A DNA stretch of 15,509 nucleotides, from the NCBI GenBank assembly GCA_000697055.1, contig JNDT01002299.1, positions 1 through 15,509 on the forward strand. The letters are read 5' to 3'. A program made the position numbers and the translations under genes. The notes under the pieces are model-generated. The model was given only the letters and a program-made list of their open reading frames with translations. It was not told the DNA's origin and searched no databases. The DNA is from Saksenaea vasiformis B4078 (taxonomy: Eukaryota; Mucoromycota; Mucoromycetes; Mucorales; Saksenaeaceae). Of the stretch, positions 7,654 through 15,509 are shown in pieces (position 1 is the stretch's first letter; every line of letters starts with the position of its first letter).

Positions 7654-9713
7654 AACACTACAGTTACTTCTGGTTAAAAATGGTGACTTTTTGGAGATTT
7701 GGGCAAAACTACTAAATACATTCAGTAGTAATTGGTTAAATTTCAGTTAATGAAATGGGTACCAGAATTTTTGATTAAATTCAGTTGAATTTAATCATTG
7801 ATGACTTAGCATTTTTTTCTTTTCATTTTACCATTGACATGTCCAGTTGATTTCAGTAATATTTAGTTATTTAGGACTAAGTTTTTTTTATTAAATTTTT
7901 CTGATGTCTCCAATGGAGATCTCTTGCATTGGCATGCTTGGAAACACATAGTGGCTCCTCATGGCACTCGTTGTAGAAGGCAGAACTCCCACCAAGTAGT
8001 TGATGTACTCAGCCTTTGTGATGTACAGCTTTCACTGTTGCAGAGATCCAAACGCCATGCCATTAACCATGGAGACATCAACATTGATCTCCATGAGGCA
8101 TAGAATCTGAACAGAATCTTCATTTTTGTAGAAAAAAAAGAATTCCACCTTGCCAAAGAAAGAATGCCACTCAATTCTTGCCTTGCTCCTTGCACCACGT
8201 CTTGCATTTCTGTCAACAGGTAAGCTAAGCTTCATGATATTGGAAGCAGAGCATCAAGTACATTTGCCAAACAATCTTTTTTCCCCCACATAAGCTTCAT
8301 TGGCAATGCAGATAGACTCATCAGGCCTTCCCACCAGCTCACTCTCACAGCTCCAGAAGTCTTTGACAAGCTTTTCCAAATCTTTCTCATGATATTGATT
8401 AAGGTTGGAGATTTTATATGTCTTTAGACAAACTTGCTTCTCGCTGGATCCTGCAATTATGTACATGAGAGAGGCACTGACATTGACACACTCTGCAAAG
8501 TAATCAAAAAACATTGCCATGAAAGTATATAGGAGAGTATTTACAGCAGATGCAGCTGGCTTGGAATGAAATTCAATCCTTGGTTTAATCATCTCAATTA
8601 CTCGCTCCATTGGCCAAGTGCTACAGTACCATAATGGACCAAGATGGGCAATTGCCTCTGGAAGGTGGGTTAAGAGGTGCTCATTCATTGTAAAGACTGT
8701 GGTCAGCATGTGGGACTTGAGAAATGTGTGCCATATTTTGACATTGCTAAGATGGTATAGTATGTGAGTATACAACGTCATGCATATTGTGGCAATTACC
8801 TTTTAATATCATTGATATTACTGGTAGAAATCTGATATTGCAACGCAATGGTGCAAGCTCTTGTGAGAGACAAAATGGCACATTTACTATGATTATGATC
8901 TCTTTCAGACAAATGTCATTGCTTGCTCCACTGCTTATCCAATTGTTCTATCAGATATGTGGAAATGATGAATTGCAGGAACATCATCCAGTCTACAGCA
9001 CATGCGTGGCCAGGCGCTTGCTCAATATCTATACTAATAGAACCATAGCTATGTATGTACATCAATAAAGGATCCTTCGAAAATCCATAGTATTGATGTC
9101 TTCTGGGCATGTTCCATGGCTTTTCCAATGGTTTTTCAGTACTTTGGTTCCAAGAACAGTGGGTTGGTAGTTCCAAAGTTACCTTGGACCATGTTTCAGA
9201 CCTGGTGAGCTAATCTATGTCTGAAACAATGCATCTCATTGTATCCAAAGAAGTAGGGACTGTAAAATGTCTGGAGCTCTGCAAATGGAGTTGGCTTCTT
9301 AAGGCCATACTCCTTGTGATTTGATATCAGCATTATTCAGTAATGGACAAGTAATATTTATCATATCTCTATCTAGAAAATGGACAGCTTTCTACAAGGC
9401 TGCTTTTCAAATGACTTTGGGAAAATACATTCTACCATTGCTTCTGGAAACACCCTTGACATGGCAGATTTGACAACTGTAGGTAGAATTGTGTCCACTA
9501 TGATGGCATAGGTCAGCAATATCTGGGATATCTCCACTGGTAATGAGAAGATAGATGCGAGAGCAGTAGACCTTTCCATCTATATGTACTTCCATCTCTT
9601 TTCCAGAAAGTTTCTTCAGTTCCTTGATTGTTGGCTGCAGGAAGCTAAAAAGATCTCTCAGTTTTTTTGATCCAGGGATCACAGTGATCTGTATCATGTT
9701 TTTTTTCAGATGC

Positions 9714-9764
9714 CTTTAGAAGGCATGTTAGTACTACATCAGAAATCAAGAGGTCTTTGCATAC
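9714..9764 (-). other. Intron in E1 transposase (51 bp)
   Basis: Donor GTATGC, a textbook TACTAACA branch site (9726-9733), acceptor AAAG. The splice joins AG|G into one Arg codon (phase 2) and restores a frame reading EERHLKKNMIQITV. E2 has an intron at the same codon position. Confidence 0.8.
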
Positions 9765-10227
9765 CTCTCCTCTGGAGAAAGATTGAGATTTATTGCCATC
9801 ACCATTGTATTGGTTTGACTATGCTTGTGAAATGTGTTGAATCCATCTACAAACATCAACAGAACAATGTCGTAGGGACCAGTGAATAGTTCTTTGTATC
9901 CCTTGTACAATTTTCCATTGAGTATGTCAATGAAATCAGTTTTCTGTTCTGTTTTGTTGCAGTTATCCCAGTGCATAAGCATTTCTCTCATATCTGGATG
10001 ATAAAAACACGTCACGAGCTGCTGTGTCAAAGGTAGTTGTGTTGTGCTCGCCAGGGCTTTTGCAGTCTTTGGATTAAAGCATGGTTCTTTGCAGTAAGGG
10101 CAGGAAGCTGCATCATCTGTGTACATATAACAACCACGAGGACACATATCATAGATTGCTGGCTTCACAGGGTACATCTTCAGTAGAGCCTTCTTGGCCT
10201 TGTACTGACTAGAAAGCGTTTGTCCCT

Positions 10228-10280
10228 CTGTTACAAAGGTTATTGTTATGTTAGAATTTACAGAATTCAAATATACTTAC
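10228..10280 (-). other. Intron in E1 transposase (53 bp)
   Basis: Minus-strand donor GTAAGT, branch-like CTAACAT, acceptor TTTGTAACAG. Joining gives T|AG, a stop; a CpG-lost C before the donor would have given CAG. A matching acceptor precedes the same region in E2 (15208-15210). Confidence 0.65.
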
Positions 10281-10701
10281 AGAAATCTAAATTGGTAATA
10301 TAATCATTGATCCATTGTATAGCTTCATCCACAGCGTTTCTACCTATGTTAAGATTGTTCATCAGGATGATGAACTCAATGCTCTTCTTCTCAGAAAAGG
10401 ACAACTCAGAAATAGGTAGCATTGTAATTTTGATGAGGTTATGAGAATTACACTGCCTATCATCTATGGCGACCTCATCAGTGTGACCCAGGTAGTCCAT
10501 ATCACTTTCATCATCTGCATCAGCACCATTGACTACATCCTCCTCAGCGTCTGACCAATCTGTGGAGTTTTCACTGTCTTCGTTTTTAGTATTTGTATCA
10601 TCCTCTCTGTAGGCATCATTAGTGTCCATATTATCTAGATTGCCCAGATCAAAATATTTATCTTTCATTGAATCTACCCTGTCATCATTTTGCATATCTT
10701 T

Positions 10702-10760
10702 CTAAAAGAAATTATCATACAAGCGTCAGAATTTTGTAAATCTTTGAGAATAAGTCTTAC
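10702..10760 (-). other. Possible 5' intron in E1 transposase (59 bp)
   Basis: Donor GTAAGA, acceptor TTTCTTTTAG. It connects a short upstream frame ending VSLK in phase with the acidic exon. The upstream zinc-finger frame is in a different phase, so the true 5' structure is uncertain. Confidence 0.45.
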
Positions 10761-10782
10761 CTTTAATGACACTGGTTCGTTT

Positions 10783-10905
10783 TTAAGAGGAAGATGAAAT
10801 GCCAAGATTAGTGTACACATGTTGTCTTTTTCTTGCAGGACATAAAAACTGATGCTTATCCCATTCTTTCTGAAGAATAATTACTTTGCATTTGTAGCAC
10901 TTCAT
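10783..10905 (-). pseudogene. Possible N-terminal zinc-finger fragment of the E1 transposase
   Basis: A 40-residue minus-strand frame below track size, from ATG 10903-10905 to TAA 10783-10785. It has C-X2-C-X11-H-X3-C (starting MKCYKCK and reaching HQFLC), a plausible zinc-binding unit, followed by a basic ARKRQ stretch. DNA-binding zinc fingers at the N-terminus are common in transposases. It is out of frame with the next exon across the apparent 10760-10702 intron, so a frameshift or another splice is needed. A further upstream start (MSDND..., ATG at 10991-10993) may be an earlier exon. Confidence 0.35.
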
Positions 10906-11194
10906 ATAAAAAAGAGTAAATCTAACAAATAGTCAATTGGTACATATTTATATCATCTTCTGCTTGCATATTGCATGAGTCATTGTCAGACATGTTCACT
11001 ATCATCCTTAAAATTTAAAAAATTGAGAATCAGCAAATTAATCTGAAACCATGAGAAGGTATAAAAAGGCTGTAACAAAAGTACTGAAATTGAGTCCCTT
11101 TTGTGCATTACACTGTTTTTCATTGCAAAGTAAGATATTACCAGTCGTTAAATATACTAAATAACAGGTATTTGTACCATATTAGTACCATATA
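10906..11194. promoter_or_regulatory. Intergenic region between divergent genes of E1
   Basis: About 290 bp separate the minus-strand transposase 5' end from the plus-strand second gene, so it should hold a bidirectional promoter. AT-rich. TATA-like words occur (for example TATAAAAAGG near 11060), but no site can be assigned with certainty. Confidence 0.35.
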
Positions 11195-12130
11195 ATGAAC
11201 CCAAGTACCTCTAAGAATGACCAGTACAAACACATCAAAACGCAGATGTTACTTGACCTGCAGGAAATGGTAGACTGTGTTGAACAATGCCAGGAGGAAA
11301 TCCTGTCTATTTTGCACCAGCTTCAAAATATCCATGACTTCCAGACTGAAGGAGACAGTACTGCTGATAGGATCCTACCAAAGTCTCTCCCAATTCTAAG
11401 GCCTATGAATGGGACCAAAGCACATAAGATATATGCAAATGACATCCTTTAGTTCATTCAAGCATATATTCCCAAGTCATATGGTTCCAGCAGTGAGGGT
11501 CCTGAGGCTGAGGCCAATGATGGTATTCTCAGTGACTTTTTTCTTGCTGCCAAAGATATCTACTGCAAGCTTGTTTGGTAGATAAAGTGGTTCTGCAATT
11601 CCAAGGCCAAAGAATCTACAGACAGCAGAAGATTCATCTCAAACTAGAAAGGCCTCCTCAGCTCTGATAAGGCATTCCTTTATCAAGAAGCAATTGAGAA
11701 AAAGATCAACCTCAATCTGCTCATGAATGCTTGTGCCAATGACTGGGTCGCTAAGCATCTTGTCAGTGAGTGCTGGTACAATAAAGCCAAGCAATACAGA
11801 AAATAGTAAGCTTATTATGTCCTGATCTAGCTAATTATACAGTAGCGAGGCCAAAAGTGCCAGTAAGCAGCCAGTACCTGAACAACCAGGTCTATCCAAA
11901 AATCCATGCCAAGGAAATAGAGTAAGGATTATAATATGATTTTACATATTACTACTGCCATTAATAGACTCCAAGCAAACAACTGTCTGCCCACAAAGGC
12001 AAGAGGGTCAAGCTTACAGTAGATGAAGATATGAGATATCAGTTGCCACAAGTAATCTGATACTGACACTATCTGTAAGAGATACTGCATTAGAATCATC
12101 AGAAGCATCAGAAGTATCTGAATAGCTTGA
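11195..12130 (+). pseudogene. Second, divergently transcribed gene of transposon E1 (function unknown)
   Basis: The first exon starts at ATG 11195 and reads on through three TAG stops (11450, 11579, 11645) with protein-like composition to 11805. Codons 5-50 are rich in Q, E and L (LLDLQEMVDCVEQCQEEILS), compatible with a coiled coil. An intron of 37 bp (11806-11842, GTAAGC...ACAG) leads to YSEAKSASKQPVPEQPG. A second likely intron (GTAAGG...TAG, about 11922-11968) leads to a basic KQLSAHKGKRVKL segment; the 3' end near 12130 is unclear. CACTA elements often carry a second gene whose product binds subterminal repeats (TnpA in maize En/Spm). I see position and layout like that but no recognisable homology, so the role is inferred only from context. 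It could also be a captured host gene. Confidence 0.5.
11806..11842 (+). other. Putative 37-bp intron in the E1 plus-strand gene
   Basis: GTAAGC donor, CTAAT branch-like word, ATACAG acceptor. Splicing joins TA|T and removes an in-frame TAG. Short even for fungi. Confidence 0.5.
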
Positions 12131-12417
12131 TCCACCTGATGCTTAAAAATAGAAAGAAATTTGGTAGTAATGGTACAGCAATAATGTAGTCAATTGTAAA
12201 GAATATATAATAAATAAAGAAGCAGATACTGCTATATTTAGCATTAAAACATGCTGTATGATTCTGATACCTAATATAAAAGTAGCAATATTCGTAGTGA
12301 ATCACTATTTTACTATCAAAATGTACCCAAACTTTTTGGTCATTTATGGTTATTTCTGGTCAGTTCAATCAAAAATTTAGGTCACTTTCAGGTTATTTCA
12401 TCTCAGTCGTTTCTGAG
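12131..12417. other. Non-coding right part of E1
   Basis: AT-rich sequence between the plus-strand gene and the subterminal repeats. No convincing gene or RNA. Confidence 0.4.
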
Positions 12418-12433
12418 GATTAGGCTCCTAATC
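12418..12433. repeat. Short palindrome in E1 right subterminal region
   Basis: GATTAGG, two-base spacer CT, CCTAATC: a perfect 7-bp inverted repeat. Its function is unknown. Confidence 0.5.
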
Positions 12434-12455
12434 TTCCAACTTTTCAGTTAACTAT

Positions 12456-12491
12456 TTAACCAAAAATTTAACCAAAAATTTAACCAAAATT
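12456..12491. repeat. Three 12-bp subterminal repeats of E1
   Basis: TTAACCAAAAAT-type units start at 12456, 12468 and 12480. The inverse word GGTTAAA recurs near the left end (7672, 7733). Likely transposase-binding subterminal repeats by analogy with CACTA elements. Confidence 0.65.
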
Positions 12492-12492
12492 A

Positions 12493-12512
12493 ACTGACTT
12501 TTTTCTGCAGTA
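12493..12512 (-). repeat. Right terminal inverted repeat of E1
   Basis: Reads TACTGCAGAAAAAAG inward on the minus strand. The terminal T in place of C fits a C-to-T change. Confidence 0.75.
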
Positions 12513-12515
12513 TAA

Positions 12516-12683
12516 CAAAACAATAAAGAAATGATATAGAGGAAAAAAAAAGCTAATTGTGTACAAACTGGAGGTAGAGAAATGAAGAGATAGCAAGGGT
12601 AGACCAAAGAGCAAGGAACAAAAAAAGGGGGGTGAGAAAGAAATAAACAGAAGTAAAAAGGACAAAAAAAAAGAATTTTGTGA
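12516..12683. other. Purine-rich stretch between E1 and the E2 transposase
   Basis: Poly-A and G-rich low-complexity DNA (12540-12670), probably the 3' untranslated side of the E2 gene. No gene seen. Confidence 0.45.
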
Positions 12684-14237
12684 CTAGCCTAATGAGGCTG
12701 GATTGTCAAACTTCATTTTTTGGTCTATTTTTCCATATGGCAAAACAAGATAAAAACAGTTGTTTGAATGAATACTTTGAATTAACCCAGTCATGCTTCT
12801 TAGCTCATTGATATCAATGACTACCAACACTCCATTGTCAGTCACGCTTTTCATAAGGACCAGAAACTGATTGCATTGTTGTCTAACATCCTTGTAAAAT
12901 TGTATGACAGCAAGGATGTGCTGGTCTTCCTTGTGTTGGTAATAAATGAAGAATTACATCTCACCAAGAAATGTTTTACAATGTTTGCAACTAGAAGTAT
13001 TGTAGTTATAACAAAAAGTGCTACAAACTTGTAAGTCCATTTGAAAATACAAAGTAAAATTGATGTACCTCACTCTGGAGAATTCATATAGTGTGAGACA
13101 ATTGCATCAGTTGGAACTGTGGCATGTATCATGTAACTTGCTCAAATAGATACAACTGTCTTTCCACATATGACCAGTGATGAGAACACGCAGATAGAGT
13201 TGCTGAGCAATGCTATTTACAGTTTCACTTGATGGAAACTTGCCTTCATGGATTTAGAACCTTGCAAGTCCCTTATACAGCATTTGACCAGACACTCCAG
13301 CAACCTTCTTGAACTGATCCAGCTCGATTTTACTGTAGTACAGTCTCCATATCTGTGGCTTGGTAGATCCTGACATTGCAGATAGGTACGACCACTTGTC
13401 ATATGGCACAGATTCCTGCAGTTGTGGATGAACCCACTTGAAGAATTGAAATGCTGCTAAATGCACAAGAAGGTTGCTTGCATTTGCTCCAAGTGAAGAC
13501 ATTGATCAAATCATTCTCTTGTAGAGTCCATTGGTTCTCTCCAAACAGTGTGCTGAAAATGAATGGAGGGGGTCAAGATTGCAAATAGTAGGCGTGATGT
13601 GAGAAAGATAGTGCTGGGTAATTGTAAATACTGGATGCTTAAGGGTACCTTGACCATTGGCATGATTGGTTATGAGGAATGATTGCTACTCGTAAATATA
13701 TCTATATATAACAGAAGGGTGAGGGGCGTGCTCTTGTACTTTTGCTGATATTTACCTTTGCATAAGATCTAGATCATCATCTGTACAACTCTACTGGAGA
13801 CTGATCTGACAGGCGATAGCAAGACCTGTTACTAAAGTGTGAGTGGTCAGATTGTCCAAACATTCTACTACCATGGTAGGCACAGCAAACAACAAGAAAT
13901 TGAGCCAATCAACTGCATGATAGTTGCCTGTATTTGTGGCTATATCATTCCATTTGTCTTGAAATGCAGTAGGGATGAACTGTCTTGATTTTTCAATCAT
14001 TTGACCAATCATTTGTAGAGTATATCCTTCCTTTAGTACAAAAGGATATTTCTTGGTGATCCTGCCATTTCTGTCTGTAATATCATCACCAAATTTCTTC
14101 TCCTCGTTAGCCAGCATGTTCCACAACAGTCGCCCAAGCCCATAACCTAACAGATGCATCTCATCAAGATCGAAAAACATGCTGCCAGTGAATGAGTGAA
14201 GTAATGTGAAGGGGACAGGAGCTTTGATACCATGTTC

Positions 14238-14311
14238 CTAATGGCATTGCAATAGATGACAGATTTGTGATTAGTACCTTGCAGAAGACTTGCAGAGAAT
14301 ATGCAACATAC
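14238..14311 (-). other. Intron in E2 transposase (74 bp)
   Basis: Donor GTATGT, branch-like TACTAATC, acceptor GCCATTAG. Removal joins DGDE to EHGIKAPVPF, which aligns with KEYGLKKPTPF in E1. Confidence 0.7.
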
Positions 14312-14663
14312 CTCATCACCATCTTTGAATTGCAGAATAGAATGCATAGGAGGGGTGTTGGATAAATCGGAAACAAAGTACATGCCTGACGTCTTTTTAC
14401 CTTTGATCAGGCACTGTCGACAGCCAAATGTGGAAGAAAAACCAGCATGGTTGCAGAGACTGGCTGCAGCAGGAATATTACCAGTCACAAGAAGCAAGTG
14501 TACCTTGACTGTGAATTTGCTACCATCTACTCTTTTTACTGTAATGCTACCATTTTGCAATTGCTTGAGTTCTTGTAGCATTGGTTCAAGGAACATCCAG
14601 ATATTTTTCAGGCTGCTGGGACCAGGCGTAATTCTCAATTGAAGCATGTTGTAGTTTTTATAC

Positions 14664-14719
14664 CTGTGAAATGTATGAGGTTTATATTAATTTGCTTGCT
14701 GTATTGACCAATTACTTAC
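14664..14719 (-). other. Intron in E2 transposase (56 bp)
   Basis: Donor GTAAGT, acceptor TTTCACAG. It joins TG|G in phase 2 directly before YKNYNMLQLRITPG, the same position and phase as the E1 intron before HLKKNMIQITVIPG. Confidence 0.75.
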
Positions 14720-15210
14720 CAGATAGATGGATCAAAATTGAGTATGACAACATGTATCATTGTCTGTGAGAGCTTGCTTCTGCACAACTACTGAAATCCA
14801 TCAATGTATAAGGTTAAAGCAATATCATACAGTCCAGTAAAGAGCTGTTGATTATTACAGAGTGATTGATATGTTGCATTGTCAAATATGTCCATGTACA
14901 CTCCTTCTTTATGTCTCAAGGAATGATGATATGTCAGAAGTTCACACGTCTCATTATCACTGATCATTTGAGCAAGTTGCTCTGTAACTGGAAGAATGGT
15001 CATCCTTTGTACTGCTTCTCAAATGATATCACCATTGGGCTGACGTTTGCATGTTTCCTTGTACTGATTTGCTCCACAGTATGGGCAAACAGTCTTCTCA
15101 TCATCACTCATATATAAGACACAACCCGCTGGACACACATGATATGTCTCTGGCTAGACCAGGTATGCATCATTCACCAGCTTTTCAGAGCTGTGGTAGT
15201 GTGGAATCTG

Positions 15211-15509
15211 GTAAGTAAAAAGATAGAAAAATGGATAACAAAGATAAGTCCTTGAGACTCGATAAAAGAAAATTGATTTTTTTTTTATTAAAACAGAATC
15301 CAAGAAATATTTATAGTTGTAGTAGGTTTCTGATCATAGTTTTGTTCTTTATCACTGTGAACCAATCGGTAATCTTAGTTGACCTTAGAAAAAGTTTTTC
15401 ATGACGAGAACCAATGGTAAGGTCATTGTCCTTGTTCTCGGTATTCTTAGAATTAGTCTCTGAGTTTCTGGGTATAAAAAAATCTTTTTTACCAGGTTTC
15501 AGATTGATA
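15211..15509. other. Upstream or intron region of E2, possibly with an LTR-like insertion
   Basis: No coding frame seen. If this is the intron homologous to the 53-bp E1 intron, it is at least 280 bp long. On the minus strand it has a TATAAATATTTC word (about 15303-15314) followed by an AATAAA-type signal (about 15285), the layout seen in the LTRs of this window. A partly repeated GAACCAAT-GGTAA word occurs at about 15359 and 15408. An LTR fragment is possible but unproven. Confidence 0.3.

Larger units (their letters stand above)
7891..10701 (-). pseudogene. Tnp2-like (EnSpm/CACTA) transposase of E1, decayed
   Basis: It would cut and rejoin transposon ends in the nucleus. From the N-terminus: an acidic, Asp/Asn-rich region (10695-10430); intron 10280-10228; a zinc-ribbon-like CPRGCYMYTDDAASCPYC segment near 10120; MFVDGF near 9850; intron 9764-9714; SGDIPDIADLCHHSGHNSTYSCQICHVKG near 9480; a FFGYNEMHCF segment near 9240; AVDWMMFLQF near 8970; FTMNEHLLTHLPEAIAHLGPL with MERVIEMIKPRI near 8600; and a C-terminal YVFPSM...ISIGDIRKI ending at TAA (7891-7893). 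The same segment order recurs in the E2 gene. Breaks: TGA at 9407, TAG at 9395, at least two frameshifts (near 9320 and 9060), further stops near 8210-8250, and a stop created across the first splice junction. The family assignment comes from motif memory plus the CACTG ends; the exact exon structure below 9400 is unresolved. Confidence 0.75.
7634..12512 (-). mobile_element. EnSpm/CACTA-type DNA transposon E1 (4,879 bp)
   Basis: The left end CACTGCAGGAAAACTCCAGT and the reverse complement of the right end TACTGCAGAAAAAAGTCAGT match at 16 of 20 positions. TAA flanks both sides (7631-7633 and 12513-12515), a 3-bp target duplication as expected for this superfamily. Subterminal GGTTAAA-type motifs occur at both ends. 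Inside are a Tnp2-like transposase (minus) and a divergent second gene (plus). Both carry stops, so the element is non-autonomous now. Confidence 0.8.
12684..15207 (-). pseudogene. Tnp2-like transposase of a second CACTA-type transposon (E2), decayed
   Basis: A diverged relative of the E1 transposase with the same segment order. Zinc-ribbon-like CPAGCVLYMSDDEKTVCPYC near 15100; LFTGLYDIALTLYIDGF near 14800; intron 14719-14664; ITPGPSSLKN...LLLVTGNIPAAASLCNHAGFSSTFGCRQCLIKG near 14450; intron 14311-14238; GIKAPVPF...MFFDLDEMHLLGYGLG near 14160; HAVDWLNFLLFAVPTMVVECL near 13890; FTITQHYLSHITPTICNL near 13610; a lysine/aromatic-rich tail ending at TAG 12684-12686. In-frame stops include TAG near 15157, TGA at 15018, TAG after DGFQ (about 14790), TAG near 13797 and TGA near 13505. 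The TGA codons sit where CGA (Arg) is plausible. The upstream exon lies to the right, behind an acceptor at 15208-15210. Exon limits below 13755 are unresolved. Confidence 0.7.
12516..15509 (-). mobile_element. Second EnSpm/CACTA-type transposon E2, incomplete in window
   Basis: Defined by its transposase; no terminal repeat is identified next to the gene. Its right (5') end must lie beyond 15509. Its left end may be the 6917 array if E1 inserted into it. Confidence 0.5.

Noticed and set aside
12540..12670. Minus-strand Ser/Phe/Leu-rich frame at 12480-12665
   Set aside because: Product of low-complexity purine-rich DNA next to the E2 3' end; no protein signature beyond composition.
1..15509. 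tRNA, rRNA, CRISPR array or host protein gene
   Set aside because: None recognised on either strand by eye.

Overview
The window looks like a repeat-rich, gene-poor stretch of a fungal nuclear genome built almost entirely from nested transposable elements. The fungal call rests on spliceosomal introns of about 50-75 bp with GTAAGT/GTATGC donors and TACTAAC-like branch sites, a Ty3/gypsy element, and EnSpm/CACTA-type Tnp2-like transposases. A Mucoromycota or other early-diverging fungus is my best guess, held weakly. No host gene, rRNA, tRNA or CRISPR array is visible.

Left part (1-1174): the first 56 codons of the gag of a gypsy-type element A lie on the minus strand and run off the window. 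Its primer-binding site and 5' LTR (180-536) follow. Directly behind is a second, 5'-truncated copy of the same LTR (537-869), consistent with A having inserted into an older LTR of its own family. A solo LTR of a related family (D, 882-1172) follows.

Middle left (1175-6356): a full-length but dead Ty3/gypsy element B on the minus strand, with 332-bp LTRs. Its gag and pol order is protease, reverse transcriptase, RNase H, integrase. About twenty in-frame stops interrupt it, nearly all TGA. The LTR pair shows TG in one copy opposite CA in the other at seven sites, the footprint of lost CpG. Together these point to methylation-driven CpG decay.

Middle (about 6360-6916): a third gypsy-type element C on the plus strand, reduced to its 5' LTR, primer-binding site and the first ~65 gag codons. 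It is cut off by an array of CACTTTTTAAAGTGA-like repeats (6917-7400).

Right part (7634-15509): two EnSpm/CACTA-type DNA transposons. Element E1 (7634-12512) has recognisable terminal inverted repeats starting CACTG/TACTG, a TAA target duplication, subterminal GGTTAAA repeats, a decayed minus-strand Tnp2-like transposase, and a divergently transcribed plus-strand second gene. Element E2 is a diverged relative whose decayed transposase occupies 12684 to at least 15207 on the minus strand, with an intron at the same codon position as in E1. I propose that E1 sits inside E2, and that E2 sits inside the gag of gypsy C, the 6917-7400 array being E2's left end. The right half of that model lies outside the window.
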